64,000 nucleotides of DNA from an uncultured Ilumatobacter sp. (GTDB lineage: Bacteria > Actinomycetota > Acidimicrobiia > Acidimicrobiales > Ilumatobacteraceae), in assembly GCA_937919625.1 (NCBI GenBank), contig CALFRK010000046.1:62001-126000 (forward strand). The letters are read 5' to 3'. The translations under genes and the position numbers were made by a program. Positions 36,787 to 43,829 of the stretch are shown here, in pieces. The notes below the pieces were generated by a model. The model saw nothing but the letters and a program-made list of their open reading frames with translations, searched no databases and had not been told where the DNA came from. Every line of letters begins with the position of its first letter. Position 1 is the stretch's first letter.

Positions 36787-38006
36787 CGGCGATTCACACG
36801 GCGACTGTGATCGGCGGAGGCCCAGCCGGCCTGATCGCCGCCGAGCACCTCGCCCGGGCCGGCGTGGCCGTCACGGTTTACGACCACAAGTCGTCGGTCG
36901 GGCGTAAGTTCCTGCTGGCGGGGCGAGGCGGCATGAACATCACCCACAGCGAGCCGATGGCGGCGTTCGTCGAGCGCTATGGCGTAGCGGCGCAGCAGTT
37001 GGCCGGCGCACTCAACGCGTTCGGACCTGATGATGTGCAGGCATGGTGCGCCGACTTGGGCGAACCGACCTTTGTCGGCACGAGTGGGCGGGTGTTTCCG
37101 AAGTCGTTCAAAGCGACCCCTCTGCTGCGGGCCTGGCTGCGGCGACTCGACCAGTTGGGTGTGAAGTTCGTGATGCGGTCGCGCTGGTCCGGTTGGGCGC
37201 CCGACGGTTCGAATCGGTTCGTCGGGGCCGACGGGGCCGAGTTCTGCGTTGCCGGCGACGTCACCGTATTCGCGCTAGGCGGCGCCAGTTGGCCGCGGGT
37301 CGGTTCCGACGGTGGATGGGTGGCCGGGTTCGAGGCAGCAGAGATCGCCGTCAGCCGGTTGCGTCCCGCCAACGCCGGCGTGCGAGTCGCCTGGACGCCC
37401 GAGTTTGTCGAGCGTCACCACGGGGCACCACTCAAGAACGTCGCTGTCAGCGTGCTCTCGGACGATGCCGGCCTGGTCGCGCGTGGCGATCCGATCGTCA
37501 CCCGCTCCGGCCTCGAGGGTGGCCCGATCTACGCCCTGTCCGTTCCGATTCGCGACGCGCTCGACCGGTACGGGGTGTGCGAGCTGGCCATCGATCTACA
37601 TCCGGACCGCTCGGTCGAGAACGTTGCCGAGCGGCTCGCCCGGCGACGCCCCAAAGACTCGGCCTCCAACTGGTTGCGTCGATCGATCGGCCTTCATCCG
37701 GTGATGATCGGTGTGTTGCGTGAATCGACCGCCAACCATTTGCCGGCCGCCCCCGAGGAGATGGCGTCGCTCGTGAAACAGGCGATCTTCCGCGTCGTTG
37801 CCCCGATGCCGATCGAACGCGCGATCTCGACCGCCGGTGGTGTGATGTTCTCCGAGCTGGATGAGTCGTTGATGGTGCTGCGTCGGCCGGGCACATTCAT
37901 TGCCGGCGAGATGCTCGACTGGGAGGCACCGACCGGTGGCTATCTCCTCCAGGCCTGCTTCAGCACCGGCGCCGCCGCCGCCCGCGGCGCACTCGCCTGG
38001 CTGTAA
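36783..38006 (+). CDS. BaiN/HI0933-type NAD(P)/FAD-dependent flavoprotein
   Basis: 407 residues. FAD motif TATVIGGGPAGLIAAEHLARAG, then the family hallmark GRKFLLAGRGGMNITHSEP; ALGGASWPRVGSDGGWV and GGVMFSELDESLMVLRRPGTFIAGEMLDWEAPTGGYLLQACFSTG close the FAD domain. The inserted middle domain (about 190-340) is typical. Relatives reduce bile acids or have unknown substrates (TIGR03862-like); no specific substrate can be named. The GTG at 36783 overlaps the small upstream frame. Confidence 0.87.
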   Translation: MTAIHTATVIGGGPAGLIAAEHLARAGVAVTVYDHKSSVGRKFLLAGRGGMNITHSEPMAAFVERYGVAAQQLAGALNAFGPDDVQAWCADLGEPTFVGTSGRVFPKSFKATPLLRAWLRRLDQLGVKFVMRSRWSGWAPDGSNRFVGADGAEFCVAGDVTVFALGGASWPRVGSDGGWVAGFEAAEIAVSRLRPANAGVRVAWTPEFVERHHGAPLKNVAVSVLSDDAGLVARGDPIVTRSGLEGGPIYALSVPIRDALDRYGVCELAIDLHPDRSVENVAERLARRRPKDSASNWLRRSIGLHPVMIGVLRESTANHLPAAPEEMASLVKQAIFRVVAPMPIERAISTAGGVMFSELDESLMVLRRPGTFIAGEMLDWEAPTGGYLLQACFSTGAAAARGALAWL

Positions 38007-38019
38007 CGGAAAGGGGTCA

Positions 38020-38113
38020 GGGAACCCAGCGGATAGGTCGCTGCGCTGCTTTTCATTACGCATGGTTCCCCCGTAACGATTGGTCGCAGTTCGCCTATTG
38101 GCTCACGCTCCAG
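38020..38113. repeat. Palindromic repeat core (copy C)
   Basis: Inverse orientation copy of the 92-bp core in copy A (about 86% identical, no gaps by hand alignment). It starts 14 bases after the TAA of the flavoprotein gene and lacks the outer GTTGTGCC arms. Its ends form an imperfect inverted repeat (AGCGGATAGG / CCTATTGGCT). It lies in the promoter-proximal region of the methyltransferase gene. Confidence 0.8.
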
Positions 38114-38181
38114 GCGCCTTTTCGTTCGCCTTTCCGGGTGGTCGCGCGTCGGGCGCGATGGGTCGCGTAGCCTGGTCCGCA

Positions 38182-39582
38182 ATGTCGGAAGAGTCCTCGG
38201 TCGGGCGCGTCTCAGGTCGTCGTCATACCGTCACGTCGAACTTCGGGGTCAGCCGCCGCGAGTCACACGATGCCTCTGGGTTCTACAGCCGTTTCGAACC
38301 GCCGGTGATCAACGATGACGACACGGTGCTGCCGCCCGAGCCGGTCGCTGAGCCGTTCGTGTGCGGCGACGCCCGCAACATGCACACGCTGGCTGATGGC
38401 TCGGTTGCCCTGGTCGTCACCTCGCCGCCGTACTTCGCCGGCAAGCAGTATGAGGAAGAGCTCGAGCGTGACGGCGTGCCCGCCTCATATCTTGAGTACC
38501 TCGATCTGCTGCACGGCGTGTTGGCCGAATGCGTGCGGGTGCTCGAGCCGGGCGGCCGGATCGCCGTCAACGTCGCCAATCTGGGCCGCAAGCCGTACCG
38601 CAGCCTTGCGGCCGACGTGATCCACATCCTGCAAGACCAGCTCGGGCTACTGCTGCGCGGCGAGATCGTGTGGCAGAAGGGTGCAGGGGCGAGCGGTTCG
38701 TGTGCGTGGGGGTCGTTTCGTAGCCCGTCCAACCCGGTGCTGCGCGACGTGACCGAGCGTGTTCTCGTTGCCAGCAAGGGACGATTTCAGCGGGCCCTTT
38801 CGCCGGACGAGCGGCGCCAAAGGGGTTTGCCGCATGAGCCGACGATCGCCACAGAGGACTTCATGGCGCTCACGCTCGACGTCTGGCAAACGCCGTCGGA
38901 GAGCGCCCGTCGCGTCGGCCATCCTGCGCCGTTTCCGGTCGAGCTGCCAGAGAAACTGATCGAGCTGTACACGTTTGCCGGCGACCTGGTGCTCGACCCG
39001 TTCATGGGCAGCGGGTCGACGCTGGTTGCGGCCTCGCGCACCAATCGTCGTTACGTCGGCTACGACCTCGACCAGGGCTATGTCGAACTGGCGATGGCGC
39101 GGGTCGACGATGAGGGCCACCCGCCACTGGCCGAGCCAGAGCGACTGACGGGTTCGAAAGAACGCATCGCGCGAGTGTTGTCGGAGGCCGGTTTCGAGAC
39201 CGAGGGCCCGAATGTTCGCATCAAGGGCAGCGGCATGATGGTCCACGAGGTCGCCACCGACACCGCCGGGGGTCGCTGGGTGATCGAGCTGGGTGGCCCG
39301 TTCTTGCGCCACCGGGGAGGTCTCACCTCGGTCGACGCCGTCTGGCGAACGCTCGGCAGAGCCCACACACTGCGCGGCCTCGACGAACGCGTGCTCGTGC
39401 TCACCAGCGACCTGCCCAAGCGCCGCAGCGAGTTCGACGTCGCGATCCGCGCCGCCGGACCGCAGGCACTGTTCGACGTGATCGACGTATTCGACGATGA
39501 TGCCCTCGAGCGTCTCGCCGCCTACGCCTCAGGAACCACCGATCAGCTCCCAGGTTTCTGGAACCCCCCCGACCTCACCTGA
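38182..39582 (+). CDS. DNA methyltransferase (beta-class order) with extra C-terminal domain
   Basis: 466 residues. Motif IV TSPPY (80-84) precedes the SAM-binding motif I DPFMGSGST (272-280), the beta-class order. TSPPY is commonest in N4-cytosine enzymes but also occurs in N6-adenine ones. Between them lies the target-recognition region. Residues about 310-466 form an added domain with a mixed alpha/beta pattern (GGRWVIELGGPFLRHRGGL) of unknown function. No restriction nuclease is nearby, so it may be an orphan regulatory methylase. ATG at 38182 with TAGCCT eight bases upstream; the frame extension to 38080 runs through repeat C. Confidence 0.85.
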   Translation: MSEESSVGRVSGRRHTVTSNFGVSRRESHDASGFYSRFEPPVINDDDTVLPPEPVAEPFVCGDARNMHTLADGSVALVVTSPPYFAGKQYEEELERDGVPASYLEYLDLLHGVLAECVRVLEPGGRIAVNVANLGRKPYRSLAADVIHILQDQLGLLLRGEIVWQKGAGASGSCAWGSFRSPSNPVLRDVTERVLVASKGRFQRALSPDERRQRGLPHEPTIATEDFMALTLDVWQTPSESARRVGHPAPFPVELPEKLIELYTFAGDLVLDPFMGSGSTLVAASRTNRRYVGYDLDQGYVELAMARVDDEGHPPLAEPERLTGSKERIARVLSEAGFETEGPNVRIKGSGMMVHEVATDTAGGRWVIELGGPFLRHRGGLTSVDAVWRTLGRAHTLRGLDERVLVLTSDLPKRRSEFDVAIRAAGPQALFDVIDVFDDDALERLAAYASGTTDQLPGFWNPPDLT

Positions 39583-39607
39583 ACGCTTGGGGGCTTGGTC
39601 CTGCGTC

Positions 39608-40276
39608 TCAACGGCAACGCGCGAGGTCGATGCCATCGCTGATTACGCCGGTTCGTAACTGCTCGTCGATCAGGTCGCCGGCACGGTCGGGGTCGATCGC
39701 CCACGAGCGGTCGTCGGACCGGCGGCTGCGAGCCCACACCACCCCGGCCAGCTTGCCGTTGACAACGACGGCGCCACCCGAGTCGCCGACTTCGACATCG
39801 GCGTCTAGTTCGAATCCCGGTCGCAACGTCTCGCCCTCGGCGTAGACATCCTCGGTGCGAATGTTGACGCGTCGCAGCACGGTCACCGGCACCTCGACGA
39901 CTAGTCCGTCTCGAATCACATAGGCCAAACCGTCATCGCCGGCCTCGACACCCTCGCTGGATACCGAGAATCCCGATCCCGTCAGACCATCGACCGCCAG
40001 GTAGGCCAGGTCCATCTCGGGATCGAACCCGACGATCCGGGCCGGCATCGACAGCCCGTCACGAACGACGCCAATCGCGGTGGCACCGGCGATCACGTGC
40101 GCAGACGTGAGCACCAGTCCGGGCGCCACCAAGGCTCCGCTGCCGGTCTCGAGCCCCGGACCACATGATTCATCGACGACAATGCCGACCACAGCCGATG
40201 GTTCAGCCTCAGGGCCACACCCGGCTACCAACGCCGCCGTCGCGACCAGCGGCAGTAGTACCGCCCAGAGCCTCAG
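39608..40276 (-). CDS. Trypsin-like serine protease lipoprotein
   Basis: About 222 residues with lipobox (AALVAGCGPE). The chymotrypsin-fold triad is visible: His in LVLTSAHVIAG, Asp in FDPEMDLAYLAV, and Ser in VEVGDSGGAVVV. Substrate pocket residues are not clear. No ATG, GTG or TTG in frame gives a complete signal peptide; the best start is a CTG at 40276 that overlaps the stop of the GNAT gene (CTGA) and has GAAGGAG at the correct distance. If true, initiation at CTG is unusual. It would act outside the membrane. Confidence 0.75.
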   Translation of the reverse strand: MRLWAVLLPLVATAALVAGCGPEAEPSAVVGIVVDESCGPGLETGSGALVAPGLVLTSAHVIAGATAIGVVRDGLSMPARIVGFDPEMDLAYLAVDGLTGSGFSVSSEGVEAGDDGLAYVIRDGLVVEVPVTVLRRVNIRTEDVYAEGETLRPGFELDADVEVGDSGGAVVVNGKLAGVVWARSRRSDDRSWAIDPDRAGDLIDEQLRTGVISDGIDLARCR

Positions 40277-40737
40277 GTCAGCTCCTTCGACATCCAGATC
40301 GAGGTGTCGGCCACGTAGCCGTGTCGCTGGTACAGCCGCCGAGCATCCTCGTTGGCAAGCTCGGTCTCGAGGAAGATCCGTTTCACACCACGGCGCCGGC
40401 AATCGGCCTCGACCACTCGCAGGGCATCGCTGCCCTTGCCCTGCCGGCGACCGCGAACATAAAACTCGTCGAGCACGACGTCGAGTCCGCCGATCTCGAT
40501 CGACCAACCCCACGTGACCACGACATACCCGTCGGCCGTGGTGTCCGCCTGACCGGGGTGAATCACCCAGATCGCGCCATATGTATCGTCGCTCAACAGC
40601 GGTTCGAGACCGGCCCGAACGGTCTGCTCGTCGAAGACGTGGTCATCTGCCGCGCAGTACTCGGCGACCAGTTCGATCAGTACCGCAAGATCGTCTGGCG
40701 CGGCGCGCCTCACCACTGTCGTCACAGTCAAGAACAT
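40273..40737 (-). CDS. GNAT-family N-acetyltransferase
   Basis: 154 residues with the GNAT fold: strand-rich start, acetyl-CoA loop VRGRRQGKGSDALRVVEA (R-x-x-G-x-G type) at about 92-110, and C-terminal NEDARRLYQRHGYVADT. Catalyses acetyl transfer to an unidentified amine. It overlaps the protease gene by 4 bases and likely shares its mRNA. Confidence 0.87.
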   Translation of the reverse strand: MFLTVTTVVRRAAPDDLAVLIELVAEYCAADDHVFDEQTVRAGLEPLLSDDTYGAIWVIHPGQADTTADGYVVVTWGWSIEIGGLDVVLDEFYVRGRRQGKGSDALRVVEADCRRRGVKRIFLETELANEDARRLYQRHGYVADTSIWMSKELT

Positions 40738-40974
40738 ACTGCTGTCGAGCCTGACCGAGCCCCTAACCCATCAGCTGACCAAGGTGTTACGCAGCGCAGG
40801 CTTCGACCTGGATGACGTCTGCAAAGTCAACCACGACGGCAGCTGCCACGGGTCAGTTGGTGAACACCCAAATCGTGCTTGGTGACGCAGCGCCGGCACG
40901 GATGTCCCGCGGCGCGACTTCGTGTCGGCCGTCGCGAGATATCGATCGAACGCCGGGTCTGACGAGGCCGTTGC

Positions 40975-42369
40975 TCAGTCGGAAAGGAAGGCGATGGCCA
41001 GGTTGGACGGGGCGGCATGACTTAGGTCGATCGGGTCGGCAAGTCCGAAATCTCCGTCGATCGTGAGCAACTCGGTCTGCCCGGTGGTCGTCGTCCACAC
41101 GACCGTTCGCCCATCCGGACCAAGCCGTGCTTCTCGGAGCTGGCCGAGCCGAACCGAACCATCACCACTGACGACCTCGCCGACTCCGGCCCGTTCCCCG
41201 ATCACCGTGCATCCGTCGCTCGATGTGCCCGTCACCTCGAGACCGGTCAGATTGGCGAGTTGCTCGCCTGTATCCAGCGAGATCAGTGAATGGAACGCAT
41301 CGCCACCACCGACCGGCAAGCAGGTCCAGGCCGGAAGTGGCGTGGCAACCTCGACGGCCGCGGCGAAAGAGGTGGTGAACACGGTGACGCCTTCGAGATC
41401 GACGACCGCCTCGAATGTGTCTCCAGCAACCACCAGCCGTTCTTGATCAAGGGATGGTCGAACCCAACGGATTCGGTCGCCCGCCGGTACGTCGATCGTG
41501 CCGATTTTGTTGGCAAGCTCGTCGCCCCGTTTGATTCGGTAGATCCCACCATCGACCGAGATGATCACGAGCTGGTCGCCGATCATGATTCCGCCGGCAG
41601 GGATCTCGGACGGCACCAGCGCTCGATTGCGGCGCTCGAGATCGACGAGGGCGATATCGGCTTGCAGCCCGACCGTGCGACTGGTCGCCACCAAGTCGTT
41701 GCCGACTGCGATTGGTTGATCCGGTAAGAACGTGGCGCCGGCCTCATCTGCCTGCACGAGGATCGTCTGGAAGTTGGCGGCATCGGCGACGGCGAAGGCG
41801 GATCCGTCGGTGGCCCATCGCACGGTCTCGGCGAAGATCAGCGGCTTGACCGGATCGGCGGAGGCAAACAGGTCGATCACACTGCCATCACCGATGTTGA
41901 TGATCAACACATTGCCACCGGTTGGCTTGCCGACAATCAGGTGCGTCGAGCCGGTGGTGGTGATCGGCGTGATCGTGCTGCCGCGGTCGAAGGGAATGAT
42001 GGTCGGCTCGGTACTCGGGTCGCGGGTGTCGACGATCGTTATCTGGTCGGCCCCGACAAGGGCCACTCGTGAGCCGAGCGTGTGGACCTCTGTGGTACGT
42101 CCGAAACCGACGATCTCTGATGTGATCTGACCGGCTTCGTCGACTGTGGTGATGCCACCTGTCGTGCGGTTGATCAGGGCAATCTGGTCCCACCTGCCGG
42201 TGGCCGACGTGGACGTGTCGGATTCGCCCTTCACGGTGCGCCATCCGATCAGTCCGGCCGCCACGACCGCCGTGATGCCGATCGTGGTGACGAGCATCCG
42301 TCGAGCGGCGTAGTTCGGCTGCGCCCGCGGCGCGCCACCCGGTGGTGTAGTGGCGGGCGCGGCGGGCAT
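40975..42369 (-). CDS. Membrane-anchored propeller-like protein
   Basis: 464 residues: a Pro/Ala-rich cytoplasmic start, one membrane helix (MLVTTIGITAVVAAGLIGWR), then about 400 outside residues built of repeated four-strand units (DQIALINRTTGGITTVDE, VALVGADQITIVDTRDPST, LVIISVDGGIYRI, VVAGDTFEAVVDLEGV), which suggests a beta-propeller. A pair of Cys (AWTCLPV, SDGCTVIG) could form a disulfide. No catalytic motif is seen. TACAGT lies eight bases before the ATG. The 237-bp gap after it (40738-40974) holds nothing I can support. Confidence 0.6.
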   Translation of the reverse strand: MPAAPATTPPGGAPRAQPNYAARRMLVTTIGITAVVAAGLIGWRTVKGESDTSTSATGRWDQIALINRTTGGITTVDEAGQITSEIVGFGRTTEVHTLGSRVALVGADQITIVDTRDPSTEPTIIPFDRGSTITPITTTGSTHLIVGKPTGGNVLIINIGDGSVIDLFASADPVKPLIFAETVRWATDGSAFAVADAANFQTILVQADEAGATFLPDQPIAVGNDLVATSRTVGLQADIALVDLERRNRALVPSEIPAGGIMIGDQLVIISVDGGIYRIKRGDELANKIGTIDVPAGDRIRWVRPSLDQERLVVAGDTFEAVVDLEGVTVFTTSFAAAVEVATPLPAWTCLPVGGGDAFHSLISLDTGEQLANLTGLEVTGTSSDGCTVIGERAGVGEVVSGDGSVRLGQLREARLGPDGRTVVWTTTTGQTELLTIDGDFGLADPIDLSHAAPSNLAIAFLSD

Positions 42370-42446
42370 CGCCGATGACTGTAGGCAATCGCGGCGGGCG
42401 GCGCCTCACCTTGGTCACCTGACCAGTGCGGTTACAGTCGACAACC

Positions 42447-42626
42447 GTGGAGTTCAACTGCCCGCGTTGTCAGTCGACCGTCGAATCCCGGTTCTACGGT
42501 CCGTGCGATTCGTGCCGCACGCAGTTGCGCGACAGCTTTCGCAAAGAGGGTCGCGTTATCGAGCTTGCCGAGTACGAGCCGAAGATGAACGTCACCCCCA
42601 ACTCGGTAGCCCTCAAAGACGATTGA
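42447..42626 (+). CDS. Small zinc-ribbon protein
   Basis: 59 residues starting VEFNCPRCQSTVESRFYGPCDSC: two CxxC knuckles 14 residues apart, a classic zinc ribbon, then a basic helix (RTQLRDSFRKEGRVIELAEYEP). Similar short proteins occur across actinobacteria with unknown roles. The GTG at 42447 begins at the conserved part. A palindromic repeat follows directly after the stop. Confidence 0.75.
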   Translation: MEFNCPRCQSTVESRFYGPCDSCRTQLRDSFRKEGRVIELAEYEPKMNVTPNSVALKDD

Positions 42627-42660
42627 GAGTTGGCAGTTGTGCCTGGCACATCTCCCAACT
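42627..42660. repeat. Palindromic repeat (copy D)
   Basis: AGTTGGCAGTTGTGCC followed after one base by GGCACATCTCCCAACT, the same hairpin as copies A and B with two or three mispaired positions. It begins immediately after the TGA of the zinc-ribbon gene (stop then GAGTTGG, the same junction as in A and B) and lies between that gene and tRNA-Ala. Confidence 0.75.
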
Positions 42661-42718
42661 CGGTGCAGGGGTCGGGCCGGACGACCCTCCCGGTATCCTG
42701 ATGTCACCCGCAATACCG

Positions 42719-42792
42719 GGGGACGTAGCTCAGCTGGCTAGAGCACCTGCTTTGCAAGCAGGAAGTCGTGGGTTCGAGTCCCATCGTCTCCA
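42719..42792 (+). tRNA. tRNA-Ala (anticodon UGC)
   Basis: A full cloverleaf is readable: acceptor GGGGACG / CGTCTCC with the G3:U70 pair that identifies tRNA-Ala, D arm GCTC...GAGC, anticodon arm CCTGC-TTTGCAA-GCAGG with anticodon TGC, T arm GTGGG-TTCGAGT-CCCAT, discriminator A73. The 3' CCA is not encoded. Confidence 0.97.
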
Positions 42793-42794
42793 CT

Positions 42795-42836
42795 GAAGCC
42801 CTTGGCAGTGCTCGCTGCCGAGGGCTTCTTCGTTTT
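42795..42836 (+). terminator. Rho-independent terminator of tRNA-Ala
   Basis: GAAGCCCTTGGCAG pairs with CTGCCGAGGGCTTC around a 6-nt loop, followed by TTCGTTTT. Stem, GC content and T-rich tail fit an intrinsic terminator just after the tRNA. Confidence 0.85.
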
Positions 42837-42898
42837 CTCCGATTCCTCGTCGGTCCGCGAGTCGGATTGGCACAGACCTTGAGTCCGATGGCGAATCG

Positions 42899-43714
42899 TC
42901 ACCGAGGCTTGGATGCGGCGGCGACCACGGCGGGATTGGGTAGGTGGGCGAGGCCATCGGTTTCGACGCGCTTGCTGATCTGGTCATCGATGGCGCGTCG
43001 AACGGCATCGCGAAGATCCGGGCTTTGGTCGCTGAGATCGAGGAAGCCGTCGAAGCCGACGAACATGGACGAACCGTCGGCCAGTTCCCAGCTGAGTTCG
43101 AGTACCCGGGCCGAAGGCTGTTCGAACCCCATCTCGGTGAGTAGGTCTTCGTAGTCGGCGGGCGTGGTGGCAATCGCGGGCGGTTGGAGATCGGGGACGT
43201 CGCCGAGTTCAACGATGTCGACTACCGCTCCGAAGGCCAGTCCGAACGCTTGGAGGTCTTCTTGGGGAGCCCAGACCGCGAACGACAGCCGCCCGCCGGG
43301 CCGCAACACGCGGTGTGCTTCGGAGAGGACGGCGCGGGCGTCGGCGACGTGATGCAGACAGAAGCCGATGGTCACCGCGTCGAACGTCGCATCGCTGTGG
43401 GGCAGCGACGCTGCGTCCGCCGTGGTGATGTCGATACCCGGATGGCGAGACTTGGCTTGATCGACCATCTCGGGGGCGATGTCGATGGCGGACACCCGTG
43501 CTCCCCGCTCGATCGCCGGGCCGATGAGCGTGCCTGGGCCGGTGCCGATGTCGAGCAGTGATGTTCCCTTTCCGACATTCGCCAGGTCGAGCAGTGTGGC
43601 GATGGCGCCTCTCGTCAGGACCTCGAAGTTCGACGTGTAGCTGGCAGCGCAACGATTCCAGACCTCGATGTTGTGGCGGGTCAGATCGGCGATCTCGTTC
43701 TCGGTCAGGGTCAT
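42899..43714 (-). CDS. SAM-dependent class I methyltransferase
   Basis: 271 residues. Motif I SLLDIGTGPGTLIGPAIERGARVSAIDIAP, motif II ATFDAVTIGFCLHHVADARAVLSEAHRVLRPGGRL: the UbiE/COQ5-like small-molecule methyltransferase fold. Substrate unknown. The ATG at 43714 has AAGGAG seven bases upstream. It stands divergent to the SARP/NB-ARC regulator gene, with 115 bases between, and may be its target. Confidence 0.85.
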   Translation of the reverse strand: MTLTENEIADLTRHNIEVWNRCAASYTSNFEVLTRGAIATLLDLANVGKGTSLLDIGTGPGTLIGPAIERGARVSAIDIAPEMVDQAKSRHPGIDITTADAASLPHSDATFDAVTIGFCLHHVADARAVLSEAHRVLRPGGRLSFAVWAPQEDLQAFGLAFGAVVDIVELGDVPDLQPPAIATTPADYEDLLTEMGFEQPSARVLELSWELADGSSMFVGFDGFLDLSDQSPDLRDAVRRAIDDQISKRVETDGLAHLPNPAVVAAASKPR

Positions 43715-43829
43715 GACAGTGCTCCTTTGTATTGGGTTGGAGATCAGCATCGATGTCGAGTCCTGCCAGCCGGTTGCGCGGTGGTTGCGCGGCCGGAAAG
43801 GTGATTGCTGGTGGGCGGTAACGTGAGGC

